A stretch of DNA of 64,000 nt from JADHMP01 sp964386915 (GCA_964386915.1 CAYLUQ010000004.1:67973-131972), one strand, 5' to 3'; positions 18,267-27,745 are shown, counted from the stretch's first letter. Notes: a model not told the origin generated them from the letters alone. A program made the numbers and translations.

Positions 18267-19646
18267 TTATTTAATTTTAACTTTTTGTGAACCGAGGTAA
18301 TCTTGCACGGTTCTAAAACCAATGTAACTGCGGGCAGAGTCTGAATATTCATAGTCTCTGGAGCTCACTCTTAAAAAGTAGGCCACATCTTTCCAACTTC
18401 CGCCTCGTACCACTTTTCTTTTTTCAGCGTCAAAAGACATATTGGGATTGAGTGAAGCCACATAATCATAGGATCCGGGCTCATAAGAAGAGTTGGTCCA
18501 TTCGGCCACGTTTCCAGCCATGTTATAGAGGTTGTAATCGTTCGGTTCATAGGATTTTGCTTCTACGGTATACACAGCTTGGTCAGCGGCGTAGTCTCCT
18601 CGTAACGGTTTAAAGTTAGCTAAGAAGCAAGCACGATCATTCAACAAATAGGGTGCTCCCCAGGGATAGGTCCCAGAGGGTATACCGCCTCGAGCTGCAT
18701 ATTCCCATTCTCCTTCGGTGGGCAATCTAAAACGACTCACAAAAGGTTTGCCTTTATCACGTTGGTAGTTGTTTTTATAATTGGTTCTCCAATTACAAAA
18801 AGCAACTGCCTGACTCCAAGAAACACCCACCACTGGATAGTCTTGATAGGCCGGGTGTGAAAAGTAGTCGTTGTGCATGGGTTCGTTATACGAATAGGTG
18901 AAATCTTTAATCCATACGGTGGTGTCTGGATAGATTTGAATTTCGTCTTTTTTAATAAAAGGTGTTCTGTCAATAAACTGTTTGCGGGTTCGCTTAGACT
19001 CTCTAGAAGCGCCTTCGGCATCAAACCAAGTGTAGGCATAAACCAGTTTTGACACATCTAATTTTATTTCACCATTATACCACTGCTCTGGAGGCAAGTA
19101 GAGTGAATCCATAACCTCTGCATAGTTTTGGTCTACATAATCATCGGTATCCCAGCTAAGATTAGCGTCAAAATTTAATTTTCTTCCGTAATAAGGATCT
19201 TCGTTTAAATCGTAATAATTTTCACGCATGTATTTTTGAAACTCATTGAGTTTTGAGGTGTCAGAATCTTTAAAAGCAAATTCTCCAATACCATCTTTAT
19301 TGTCTTCTCCGAGCTCTAATTCATCTGCTTTTCGGGCTAGCATAGCTAAGGCGATAGAATCTTTAACCCAATACACAAATTGGCGGTATTCGCTATTTGT
19401 TATTTCCGTTTCATCCATATAGAAAGAAGGAACGGTTACGGTTCGAGCGGGAGCGTTAAGCAATTGAGCAACATCCTCATCAGATTTACCCATGATATAG
19501 GACCCTCCTTCTATGAGTGTCATACCATAGGGTTTTTCGCTAAAGTATTTTTTTTGTTTAACTCCAATCAGCTCTCCTCTGTTTTTCGTCCCACAGGAAG
19601 CGGTCAGAATTCCAACCAAAACAAAAACCAATATTTTTTTCATCAA
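18267..19646 (-). CDS. gldK: Type IX secretion lipoprotein GldK
   Basis: A 459-aa outer-membrane lipoprotein with lipobox LTASC (C18). The rest is a formylglycine-generating-enzyme-like (FGE-sulfatase) fold, with MTLIEGGSYIMG, FYMDETEITNSEYRQF, RLPTEGEWEYAARGG and VVRGGSW. GldK forms the periplasmic ring with GldN; the FGE fold is structural and no sulfatase maturation is expected. A long charged insert (about 110-235) separates the halves, as in other GldK proteins. First of gldKLMN; the 82-bp gap upstream shows no clear TAnnTTTG box. Confidence 0.96.
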   Translation of the reverse strand: MMKKILVFVLVGILTASCGTKNRGELIGVKQKKYFSEKPYGMTLIEGGSYIMGKSDEDVAQLLNAPARTVTVPSFYMDETEITNSEYRQFVYWVKDSIALAMLARKADELELGEDNKDGIGEFAFKDSDTSKLNEFQKYMRENYYDLNEDPYYGRKLNFDANLSWDTDDYVDQNYAEVMDSLYLPPEQWYNGEIKLDVSKLVYAYTWFDAEGASRESKRTRKQFIDRTPFIKKDEIQIYPDTTVWIKDFTYSYNEPMHNDYFSHPAYQDYPVVGVSWSQAVAFCNWRTNYKNNYQRDKGKPFVSRFRLPTEGEWEYAARGGIPSGTYPWGAPYLLNDRACFLANFKPLRGDYAADQAVYTVEAKSYEPNDYNLYNMAGNVAEWTNSSYEPGSYDYVASLNPNMSFDAEKRKVVRGGSWKDVAYFLRVSSRDYEYSDSARSYIGFRTVQDYLGSQKVKIK

Positions 19647-19728
19647 CTATAGAATCTCTATTCTGTTTTTACCTTTCGGTATTCTCTATTTTTAAGGACA
19701 CAGTAGGTTTCATGTAATGATTCGGTGC

Positions 19729-20880
19729 CTAATTTAATCTTTTCAGCGCATTTAACCACCTTTCAGGCAATTTATTATTCATTGCCTCTCGATAATCTTC
19801 TTGCGTGCAAGGTAATAACGCAGAACTTTTTAATTTATTACTATCGGTAAAATCATTTGTTATTTCCATCCACCATCTTTTGCTTTTTTCGCTTTTAAAA
19901 AAACGCAGGCTTTGGTGGTTCATTTCTACGGTATAGCTTTTAAAATCGGAGCCTATAGCAACAGGATATTCTCCAAATCGATAGTTTACACCTTCAATAA
20001 AATACCAAACAAATTGGGCTAGTAATTGCATAAAAATGGTGGTAGAAGGCAATTCAAAAACCCCAAAAACACTCACCCTATCACTAATTCCGGCATAACG
20101 GGCGAGTCCACAAATGGTGCGGGCGTCAAATCCATTGGGAGTTCCCTGTTGAAAGTCGCCGGTGGCTTGGCAGGATAAACTTTTCATGTCAAAGCCCACG
20201 ATGTCTGCATCTCTAAAATAGGGTTCGGTTTGTTTAGGATCGTCTATAATGTTGCCCAATCGAATGGCGTCAAAAAATAATTTCTCCATTAAGTCTTTCT
20301 CCTCTTGGGCGCAATAATAACTTTGATAGCCTAAGTTCGTGTAGTTGTTCAAGAGGTTGGGGTGGTTCATAATGATGTTGCTCATATAGGAGCGCCCGGA
20401 GATCAATTCTTCTTCTTGAGAAAAATCAAAAGAGCGGTCTACCGAAACCATATTGACCAATTGCTTTTGCTCTTGAAAACTTTGATAGAGGGGATATATT
20501 AGATCGTGACTACCTCCTAACAAAAGGGGTATAATGTTCAGTTGTCTGAGGTGAGTCACAATTTCTTTAAGGGCAAAATAGGTGTCTTCTACCGTTGCGC
20601 CATTGGGCAAATTACCCAAGTCCGCAATTTGAAGGGTCCAATTGCCGGGATAGAGTTCGTAAAACTTTTTTCTAAAAAGATTAATATCAACTTCTAGACT
20701 GGGAAAATAACTGTTTCTATTTTCTTCAAGCCCAATCAAAGCCACCGAAAGGCCCTTTAACTCGGGTAATCCATTGGCAGCAGTGTGTTGCACAATGTTT
20801 TTTCCAATCACCTGATCGGGTAAGAGGGCTACCCCCAGGAGGTTTTCTTCTTCAACCGGAACCAGTAATTCTAGACTCAT
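19729..20880 (-). CDS. Ureohydrolase (arginase/formimidoylglutamase)-like protein with degenerate metal site
   Basis: A 383-aa protein of the arginase/agmatinase fold. GGSHD (122-126) is intact. The second motif, normally DAHxD, reads D148-R-S-F-D152 and lacks the histidine. The third, normally SxDxDxxDP, reads F230-D-M-K-S-L-S, where two aspartates are lost. The binuclear manganese centre therefore looks incomplete, and automatic names such as formimidoylglutamase are probably wrong. It is directly adjacent to topA (no gap) and 82 bp upstream of gldK on the same strand. Whether it contributes to secretion or gliding, or simply shares transcription, is unknown. Confidence 0.8.
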   Translation of the reverse strand: MSLELLVPVEEENLLGVALLPDQVIGKNIVQHTAANGLPELKGLSVALIGLEENRNSYFPSLEVDINLFRKKFYELYPGNWTLQIADLGNLPNGATVEDTYFALKEIVTHLRQLNIIPLLLGGSHDLIYPLYQSFQEQKQLVNMVSVDRSFDFSQEEELISGRSYMSNIIMNHPNLLNNYTNLGYQSYYCAQEEKDLMEKLFFDAIRLGNIIDDPKQTEPYFRDADIVGFDMKSLSCQATGDFQQGTPNGFDARTICGLARYAGISDRVSVFGVFELPSTTIFMQLLAQFVWYFIEGVNYRFGEYPVAIGSDFKSYTVEMNHQSLRFFKSEKSKRWWMEITNDFTDSNKLKSSALLPCTQEDYREAMNNKLPERWLNALKRLN

Positions 20881-23361
20881 TTAGGTTTTTTTAGTTTTGC
20901 GTTTAGCTTTGTCTTTTGTGCCTAAACCCAAATAGGTTTTGGCTTCTTCTAACGTCAATTTTGTGGCATCAATTGTTTTGGGTAATTCCACCTTTTTGCG
21001 CCCCATGATGATGGCGGTTTTTCCCCAACGGGCTTTTTCTACTCTAATTTTTTCGGCTTCCCAATGATGAATGAGCTTATCTTTTTCTTTTTGAATTTTT
21101 TCTTTAATCAAAAACTCTATTTCGTCTACTGCTAAATTGTCAAAATCATACTTTTTATTAACATTAATAAAAAGACTATTCCATTTTAGGAAAGGACCAA
21201 AACGCCCAACTCCTTTGGTAACGGGCAAATTTTCAAAGGTGTGGACAGGAGCATCTGCTTTTTTCTTCTCTTCAATGAGCACAATGGCTTGATTGAGATC
21301 TACATCGTTGGGATTCAATGTTTTGGGGAGTGAAATAAAACTTTTATCGTATTTAATATAGGGTCCATATCTACCATTGTTGACCACTACTTCAACATTT
21401 TCATAGTTTCCTAAACTTTTCGGCAGGGCAAAAAGCGATAAGGCTTCTTCAAAAGTGATGGTTTCCAATTGTTGGTCTGGGGTCAAGCTAGCAAAAACAG
21501 GAGGGGTTTCATCTGTTGCATTTCCAATTTGAGCCATAGGTCCAAATTTTCCTAACCGCACTTTGAGGGGTCTTCCGCTTTTGGGGTCGGTACCCAATTC
21601 TCGTTCTCCAGACTCTCGCTGCACATTTGTTTTAACGTGTTCTACCGTAGTGTGAAAATCGCCATAAAAATGTTTAATCATTTTTATCCAGTCTTCTTCG
21701 CCTCGAGCAATATTGTCAAAGGTAGTTTCTACTTGGGCAGTAAAGTTAAAATCTAAAATAGATTCAAAATGGGCCACTAAAAAATCATTAACAATATTAC
21801 CAATGTCTGTAGGAATTAATTTTCCCTTATCGGCCCCTACTTTTTCGGTCAACATGGCTTCTTTAATGCCTTCTTCTTCTAATAGGAGTTGCAAATAGCT
21901 GCGTTGAACCCCTTCTGAAGCTCCTTTTTCAACATAGCCTCTGTTTTGAACAGTAGAAATAGTTGGCGCATAGGTTGAAGGTCTTCCAATGCCCAATTCT
22001 TCTAATTTTTTCACCAAGGAGGCTTCACTATAACGATAGGGCGGTTTAGAATAACGCTGGGTGCTGACTAAACTTATGCGCTCAAGAGATTCGCCTTTTG
22101 TCATTTTGGGTAATAGTCCTGCTAGTTCTTCTTCATTATCATCTGAACCTTCTAAATAGAGTTTTAAAAATCCGTCAAAGGTGATAACTTCTCCTTTAGC
22201 TGAAAAGAAAGCTTCTGCCGAAGAAGAACGAATAGCAATTTTGGTTCGTTCCAATACAGCATCGGCCATTTGCGAGGCCACAGTGCGTTTCCAAATGAGT
22301 TCATAGAGTCGCATTTGATCATAGTCTAGCTCAGCAATTGATTCTCTCAAGGGATCGGTGGGTCGGATGGCTTCGTGAGCTTCTTGAGCACCTTTATTTT
22401 TAGTTTTAAATTGTCTTGATTGGAGGTAATTTTCTCCAAAATTCTGAACAATTTTTTGATGAATCATGCCCTTGGCTTCCTCTGAGAGATTGACACTATC
22501 CGTACGCATATAGGTAATCAATCCAGCTTCATAGAGTCGTTGTGCCAAGTTCATGGTTTTGCTCACAGAAAAATATAATTTTCTGGAGGCTTCTTGTTGT
22601 AGGGTTGAAGTGGTGAACGGGGGAGCAGGGGTTTTTTTCCCCGGTTTTACCTGAATGTTTTCAACCTTAAAGCGGGCTGTTTTATGAGCTTCTAAAAAAG
22701 TGCGAGCTACCGTTTCTGTTTTAAAGTCTTGTTCATATTGTGCTTCAAAAAGTGCTCCGCTAGTGGTTGCAAATTGCGCTTTTGTTTTAAAAAGCTCTAG
22801 GGGAGTGAACGAATTAATCTCACGTTCTCGCTCCACAATTAAGCGAACCGCAACCGATTGCACGCGACCAGCCGAAAGTCCGGTTTTTATCTTTTTCCAC
22901 AATACGGGCGAAAGCTCATAGCCCACCAAACGATCTAAAACCCGACGAGCCTGTTGGGCATTGACTAAATCGTAGTTAATAGCACGGGGTTTGTCTATAG
23001 CCTTTAGTATGGCATTTTTGGTAATTTCAGAAAAAACAATGCGCTTGGTGTTTGTATCAGAGAGTTTTAGTTGATTCGCAAGGTGCCAAGCAATGGCTTC
23101 TCCCTCCCGATCTTCATCACTAGCAAGCCAAACGATTTCTGCATTTTTAGCTAATTTTTTTAATTCGCTAACTACCTTTTTTTTGTCTTGAGAAACAATA
23201 TATTTTGGTTCGAACGTATTTTCTACAGCCACTCCTAATTCATTGGCAGGCAAGTCTGCAATATGACCATAACTAGAGGCCACCTTGTATTCTTTTCCTA
23301 AAAACTTTTCAATGGTTTTGGCTTTGGCAGGTGACTCTACAATAACTAAATTCTTGGCCAT
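20881..23361 (-). CDS. topA: DNA topoisomerase I
   Basis: An 826-aa type IA topoisomerase that relaxes negative supercoils. The ATG at 23361 is chosen, 8 codons inside the longest frame, because MAKNLVIVESPAKAKTIEKF is the canonical N terminus with TOPRIM glutamate E9. TOPRIM aspartates D82 and D84 lie in SDEDREGE, and the catalytic tyrosine is Y284 in LITYMRTDS. The C terminus has repeated TOPRIM-C-type modules (KSGRPLKVRLGKFGP, NNGRYGPYIKY, GVGRFGPFLKW) and no cysteine-rich zinc fingers, which is the usual Bacteroidota form. It is divergent from the second SulP gene and upstream of the ureohydrolase-like gene. Confidence 0.97.
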   Translation of the reverse strand: MAKNLVIVESPAKAKTIEKFLGKEYKVASSYGHIADLPANELGVAVENTFEPKYIVSQDKKKVVSELKKLAKNAEIVWLASDEDREGEAIAWHLANQLKLSDTNTKRIVFSEITKNAILKAIDKPRAINYDLVNAQQARRVLDRLVGYELSPVLWKKIKTGLSAGRVQSVAVRLIVEREREINSFTPLELFKTKAQFATTSGALFEAQYEQDFKTETVARTFLEAHKTARFKVENIQVKPGKKTPAPPFTTSTLQQEASRKLYFSVSKTMNLAQRLYEAGLITYMRTDSVNLSEEAKGMIHQKIVQNFGENYLQSRQFKTKNKGAQEAHEAIRPTDPLRESIAELDYDQMRLYELIWKRTVASQMADAVLERTKIAIRSSSAEAFFSAKGEVITFDGFLKLYLEGSDDNEEELAGLLPKMTKGESLERISLVSTQRYSKPPYRYSEASLVKKLEELGIGRPSTYAPTISTVQNRGYVEKGASEGVQRSYLQLLLEEEGIKEAMLTEKVGADKGKLIPTDIGNIVNDFLVAHFESILDFNFTAQVETTFDNIARGEEDWIKMIKHFYGDFHTTVEHVKTNVQRESGERELGTDPKSGRPLKVRLGKFGPMAQIGNATDETPPVFASLTPDQQLETITFEEALSLFALPKSLGNYENVEVVVNNGRYGPYIKYDKSFISLPKTLNPNDVDLNQAIVLIEEKKKADAPVHTFENLPVTKGVGRFGPFLKWNSLFINVNKKYDFDNLAVDEIEFLIKEKIQKEKDKLIHHWEAEKIRVEKARWGKTAIIMGRKKVELPKTIDATKLTLEEAKTYLGLGTKDKAKRKTKKT

Positions 23362-23502
23362 AGGTGTTTTTTCAGATTGCTGCAAAAGTAGTTAAGTTTT
23401 TTTGGAACTTTCAAATTTTGTATTTTTACGCCATACAAAACAATCAAAATTTGATCCTTAATTCTGGTTCAAAACATTCAAAACAGCAACTATTTTCTCT
23501 CC

Positions 23503-25236
23503 ATGATAAAACGCTATTTGCCATTTTTAGAGTGGCTTCCCAACTACCAAAAAAATAGCTTTAAGGGTGATTTGGCCGCTGGCATTACCGTTGGTATATT
23601 GCTCATTCCTCAAGGTATGGCCTATGCGCTAATTGCTGGATTGCCTCCTGTTTATGGTCTTTATGCGGCCCTAATGCCGCAGCTTGTTTATGCCTTTTTA
23701 GGCACTTCAAGACAATTAGCTGTTGGTCCTGTTGCCTTAGATTCGCTTTTGGTGGCCTCTGGTTTGGGCGCGCTTTCTTTGCAGAGCCCAGAAGAATATA
23801 TTTTATTGGCCATTGCCCTTTCTCTAATGGTAGGATTGCTGCAAATTGTTATAGGCTTTTTGCGGTTGGGGTTTGTAGTGGCTTTTTTATCCAAACCCGT
23901 TATCAGTGGCTTTACTTCTGCCGCTGCCATTATCATTGGCTTTAGTCAACTCAAACACCTACTCGGTATTGCCATCCCGCAGAGCAATCGAATTCACGAA
24001 GTGGTCTTCTCTACTGTAGACGCATTAGACCAACTAAATACTTTTAGCCTCATGGTTGGCCTTGGTGCTTTAGGAGCTCTTTATATCTTTAAAAAAATAA
24101 TTCCAAAGGTGCCTGGTGTTATTCTAATTGTAGTGATCGGCATATTTGGTTCTAAATTTTTGAATTGGGAAGCCAAGGGCATAACCCTAGTAGGAAATAT
24201 CCCGCAAGGTCTCCCTCATTTTCAAATGCCCCAAGTGGGATTGGAACACCTCACTGAGCTTTTCCCCTTTGCTCTCACCCTAGCCTTAGTTGCTTTTATG
24301 GAGGCCATTTCACTAGGAAAGGCTTTTCAAGACAAACACAATGATTATGAGATTAACCCAAACCAAGAACTCATAGCCTTAGGAGCTGGCAATGTTGTAG
24401 GCTCTTTTTTTCAATCGTATCCCACCACTGGCGGATTTTCACGTACGGCTGTAAATGACCAAGCCGGTGCCAAAAGTGGTATAGCACTTGTCATCAGTGC
24501 ATTGGTGGTTGGTTTAATTTTGTTGTTCTTAACCCCTTGGTTTTATTATCTGCCTCAAACCATTTTGGCCGCTATAATCATTAAGGCTGTTGTTAGGCTC
24601 ATTGATTTGGCCTATGCCAAAAAATTGATGCATAACCACTTAGAGGAATTTTTCATTTTAAGCTTTACCTTTTTAGCTACCTTATTTCTTGGCATTAAAG
24701 AAGGAATTTTGCTGGGGGTCCTTTTTTCACTTTTACATTTGGTCTATCGCACTTCAAAACCTCATTTTGCTATTTTAGGCAAAGTAAAAAACACCCCTTA
24801 CTATAGAAATGTTGAGCGATTTCCTGATTTAGTTGACGTTCGAAAAGAATTGCTCATTTTGCGTTTTGACGGTCAATTGTATTTTGGCAACATTCACTAT
24901 TTTAAAAACCTAGTGCTAGAAGAAACCGAAAAAAGAAACCCTGCCCTTAAAGCCTTTGTGCTCAATGCAGAAGCCATACATTATATTGATGCTACAGCTG
25001 CTGATCAGCTAATTGGACTGTTTGAAACCTTGCAACAAAGAGGCATTCGAATTCTAATTGCCGGAGCTATTGGCCCAACTAGAGATCGCATTTTTAAAAG
25101 TAAATTAATTGACGTCATAAAGCCTAAAAACCTATTCATCAACACCGAAGATGCGGTTCTGCATTTTGACGGCAATAAAGACAAAAGCCCGCTCAAAAAA
25201 AATATCAGAAGACAAAACAATAGTACCATAGAATAA
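23503..25236 (+). CDS. SulP-family anion transporter (second copy)
   Basis: A 577-aa SLC26/SulP permease with about 12-14 hydrophobic segments and a C-terminal STAS domain (about 440-550; the segment IHYIDATAADQLIGLFE is characteristic). The N-terminal motif GDLAAGITVGILLIPQGMAYA and SYPTTGGFSRTAVN in the anion-binding region are standard for sulfate-type SulP proteins. It differs clearly from the copy at 8987: no long insertion, and the closer match to classical sulfate permeases. The MBL/rhodanese and YeeE genes lie just downstream, making sulfate or another sulfur oxyanion a reasonable but unproved substrate. Divergent from topA across 141 bp. Confidence 0.94.
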   Translation: MIKRYLPFLEWLPNYQKNSFKGDLAAGITVGILLIPQGMAYALIAGLPPVYGLYAALMPQLVYAFLGTSRQLAVGPVALDSLLVASGLGALSLQSPEEYILLAIALSLMVGLLQIVIGFLRLGFVVAFLSKPVISGFTSAAAIIIGFSQLKHLLGIAIPQSNRIHEVVFSTVDALDQLNTFSLMVGLGALGALYIFKKIIPKVPGVILIVVIGIFGSKFLNWEAKGITLVGNIPQGLPHFQMPQVGLEHLTELFPFALTLALVAFMEAISLGKAFQDKHNDYEINPNQELIALGAGNVVGSFFQSYPTTGGFSRTAVNDQAGAKSGIALVISALVVGLILLFLTPWFYYLPQTILAAIIIKAVVRLIDLAYAKKLMHNHLEEFFILSFTFLATLFLGIKEGILLGVLFSLLHLVYRTSKPHFAILGKVKNTPYYRNVERFPDLVDVRKELLILRFDGQLYFGNIHYFKNLVLEETEKRNPALKAFVLNAEAIHYIDATAADQLIGLFETLQQRGIRILIAGAIGPTRDRIFKSKLIDVIKPKNLFINTEDAVLHFDGNKDKSPLKKNIRRQNNSTIE

Positions 25237-25274
25237 ACCAATCACCAAACACCTCTTAAACTGAAAAGACCATT

Positions 25275-25282
25275 TAATTTTG
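25275..25282 (+). promoter_or_regulatory. Candidate -7 box of sulfur-module promoter
   Basis: TAATTTTG is an exact TAnnTTTG match, ending 16 bp before the ATG of the MBL/rhodanese gene. It implies that gene and the two YeeE genes can be transcribed apart from the SulP gene. No TTG is seen at the -33 position. Confidence 0.5.
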
Positions 25283-25298
25283 TAAAAAAGAAACAGAA

Positions 25299-26714
25299 AT
25301 GAACATTCAACAAATTTACACAGGATGCCTTGCCCAAGGAGCCTATTATATAGAAAGCGAAGGAGAAGTAGCCATAATTGATCCACTTCGAGAAGTAACA
25401 CCCTATCTAGAAAAAGCAACAAAAGACAAGGCTGTCATTAAATATATATTTGAAACCCATTTTCATGCCGACTTTGTTAGTGGGCACGTTACGCTATCAA
25501 AAGCCACGGGAGCTCCTATCATTTATGGTCCAAATGCAACCACAGGCTTTGATTCTATTATGGCCCATGACGGACAAGAGTTTAAGTTGGGAGCGCTCAC
25601 ACTCACGCTTTTACACACTCCCGGACACACCCTAGAAAGCAGCTGTTATTTGCTGAAAGATGCACAAGGAAATCCCCACGCACTTTTTAGTGGCGACACT
25701 CTTTTTTTAGGAGATGTGGGTAGACCTGATTTGGCTCAAAAAGGAGCCGATATCACCCAAGAAGATTTGGCCAGCATGCTCTATGATAGTTTGCGCAATA
25801 AAATTATGCCTTTGCCCGATAGTCTAATCATCTATCCGGCTCATGGTGCCGGATCTGCCTGTGGAAAAAATCTTAGCAAAGAAACCGTGGGCACTCTAGG
25901 AGATCAGAAAAAAACCAACTATGCCCTTAGAGAAAATATGACCAAAGAAGAATTTATTAAAGAAGTAACCGATGGTCTTTTGCCTCCACCACAATATTTT
26001 CCTTTAAATGTTAAAATGAATAAACAAGGCTATGAAGATGTAGCTGAAGTTTTGAAAAAAGGAACCACCCCCATTGGAGCACAACAATTTGAAGAGTTAG
26101 CCAACGAAATGGGAGCCATCGTATTAGATGTTCGACATCAAGATGAGTTTGCCAAAAAACACATTCCTCGTTCCATTTTCATTGGCATTGACGGTGGCTT
26201 TGCCCCTTGGGTAGGTGCCTTGGTGGGTGATGTTAAGCAGCCTTTATTATTGGTTGCTCCCGAAGGTAGAGAAGAGGAAACAGTTACTCGTTTGGCTCGT
26301 GTTGGTTTTGACAACACCCTAGGCTATCTTGAGGGAGGTATTGCGGCTTGGGAAGCGGCCGGAAAAGAAACCGATAAAGTAGAAAGCCAAACGGCAGTAG
26401 CCCTTAAAGAAGCTCTTGCCAAAAATGCTGAACTACCCGTTTTTGACGTGCGGAAAAAAGGAGAATATCAGTCGCAGCATATACCCAACGCCACCCACAC
26501 CCCCTTAGACTATTTAAACGACCACCTCAATGCTTTTCCGGCACAAGAACAATTTTACATTCATTGTGCAGGAGGATATAGAAGCATGATTGCAGCTTCT
26601 ATTTTAAAAAGTCGGGGAATCCATAATCTAATAGATGTGAGCGGAGGTTTTAAAGCCATTCAAGAGGCGGCAATTGAAACTACAGAATATATTTGTCCAA
26701 CTACTCTAAAATAA
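25299..26714 (+). CDS. Persulfide dioxygenase-like MBL hydrolase fused to two rhodanese domains
   Basis: A 471-aa cytoplasmic protein. Residues 1-210 are an ETHE1-like metallo-beta-lactamase domain; the iron ligands are H54, H110 (TPGH) and D133 (SGD). The usual THxHADH reads T-H54-F-H-A-D-F59, losing the last histidine, which is not an iron ligand in ETHE1. Rhodanese 1 (about 265-355) has no active-site cysteine (APEGREEE in its place). Rhodanese 2 (about 375-465) has C423 in HCAGGYRS. The protein likely oxidises glutathione- or low-molecular-weight-thiol persulfide to sulfite and moves sulfane sulfur, that is, sulfide detoxification. The two YeeE-type genes follow at once. Confidence 0.9.
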   Translation: MNIQQIYTGCLAQGAYYIESEGEVAIIDPLREVTPYLEKATKDKAVIKYIFETHFHADFVSGHVTLSKATGAPIIYGPNATTGFDSIMAHDGQEFKLGALTLTLLHTPGHTLESSCYLLKDAQGNPHALFSGDTLFLGDVGRPDLAQKGADITQEDLASMLYDSLRNKIMPLPDSLIIYPAHGAGSACGKNLSKETVGTLGDQKKTNYALRENMTKEEFIKEVTDGLLPPPQYFPLNVKMNKQGYEDVAEVLKKGTTPIGAQQFEELANEMGAIVLDVRHQDEFAKKHIPRSIFIGIDGGFAPWVGALVGDVKQPLLLVAPEGREEETVTRLARVGFDNTLGYLEGGIAAWEAAGKETDKVESQTAVALKEALAKNAELPVFDVRKKGEYQSQHIPNATHTPLDYLNDHLNAFPAQEQFYIHCAGGYRSMIAASILKSRGIHNLIDVSGGFKAIQEAAIETTEYICPTTLK

Positions 26715-26722
26715 ACTCTAAA

Positions 26723-27280
26723 ATGGATTTCATTTTTGAACCCTGGCCTTGGTACGTGGGAGGCCCTTTAATTGCCCTCGTACTTTTTTCTTTGTTGTTT
26801 TTAAACAAGAACTTTGGCATGTCATCCAACCTTAAAACTATTTGCACCCTTTGTGGTGCAGGTAAAACCAGCTCCTTTTTTCAATTTGATTGGAAAACAC
26901 AACGCTGGAATTTAATTGTGATATTGGGCGCATCAGTTGGTGGTTGGTTAGGGGCAAATGCACTCTCCAATGATCTTGCCGTGGACATCAATAACAAAAC
27001 GGTTGAGCAATTAAAAACCATCAATATTCATTCCGGGGGCACTCAATATATGCCTGAAGAATTATTTAGTTTAGAAGCCATGACCGAACCCAAAACCCTA
27101 GCATTACTCTTATTGGGAGGCTTTTTGGTGGGTTTTGGCACGCGCTATGCTGGAGGTTGCACCTCTGGTCATGCCATTTCCGGTTTGAGCAATCTGCAAT
27201 TAGTTTCGCTCTTTGCGGTTATTGGTTTCTTTATTGGCGGCATTTTGATGTCTCATTTTGTTTTACCTCAACTCTTTTAA
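26723..27280 (+). CDS. YeeE/YedE-family sulfur permease, half-size (N-terminal type)
   Basis: A 185-aa membrane protein. The start at 26723 (MDFIFEPWPWYVGGPL) is chosen over an upstream non-ATG codon that would lie inside the preceding gene. It has about four helices; GTRYAGGCTSGHAISG near the C terminus is the conserved cysteine motif of the YeeE/TsuA thiosulfate-uptake family. A second conserved cysteine pair is seen in ICTLCGAG. It forms a split pair with the next gene, 3 bp downstream, equivalent to the two halves of full-length YeeE, and probably imports or exports a sulfur compound (thiosulfate or sulfane sulfur) for the neighbouring dioxygenase/rhodanese. Confidence 0.88.
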   Translation: MDFIFEPWPWYVGGPLIALVLFSLLFLNKNFGMSSNLKTICTLCGAGKTSSFFQFDWKTQRWNLIVILGASVGGWLGANALSNDLAVDINNKTVEQLKTINIHSGGTQYMPEELFSLEAMTEPKTLALLLLGGFLVGFGTRYAGGCTSGHAISGLSNLQLVSLFAVIGFFIGGILMSHFVLPQLF

Positions 27281-27283
27281 ATC

Positions 27284-27697
27284 ATGCAAAATATTTTATT
27301 ATTTATTATCGGAATTGTTTTCGGCATCACCATGTTTAAATCAGAAGCCGCTTCTTGGTTTAGAATCTATGAAATGTTTCATTTTCAATCCTTCCATATG
27401 TATGGCATCATTGGTTCGGCCCTTTTCTTTGGTGTGATAGGCACTCAACTCATCAAGCGACTAAGGCTAAAATCGCTTTCGGGAGAAACCATTGTGATTC
27501 CCGATAAAGAATTTGGGGTGAAACGCTATGTATTAGGAGGAATTATTTTTGGATTAGGCTGGGCACTCACAGGGGCTTGTCCCGGTCCCATGTTTACCCT
27601 TGTGGGTGCTGGTGTTTATCCAATCTTAGTGGTCATTGCAGCAGCTGTTGCAGGCACTTGGGTCTATGGCCTAGTAAAAGATAAACTTCCCCATTAA
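27284..27697 (+). CDS. YeeE/YedE-family sulfur permease, half-size (C-terminal type)
   Basis: A 137-aa protein with three to four helices. It carries the second half-motif of the family, GLGWALTGACPGPMFTLVGAG, with the conserved cysteine in GACPG. It starts 3 bp after the stop of its partner, so both halves are made together and probably assemble into one channel. Last gene of the sulfur module; about 80 bp separate it from miaB, which has its own promoter box. Half-size pairs of this type are common in Bacteroidota and Proteobacteria. Confidence 0.88.
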   Translation: MQNILLFIIGIVFGITMFKSEAASWFRIYEMFHFQSFHMYGIIGSALFFGVIGTQLIKRLRLKSLSGETIVIPDKEFGVKRYVLGGIIFGLGWALTGACPGPMFTLVGAGVYPILVVIAAAVAGTWVYGLVKDKLPH

Positions 27698-27732
27698 CAA
27701 ACCCAATTTCAGCCTCAAAGAGCATAAGAAAC

Positions 27733-27745
27733 TGACAAAATGTCA
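27733..27745. promoter_or_regulatory. TGACA-AAA-TGTCA inverted repeat beside the miaB promoter
   Basis: A perfect 5-bp inverted repeat with a 3-bp centre, lying 18 bp before the TAATTTTG box, that is at roughly -42 to -30 of the expected start site. The TGTCA half-site recurs four times upstream of groES. The operon it precedes encodes a Fis-type DNA-binding activator, so an autoregulatory operator is plausible but unproved. Confidence 0.4.
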
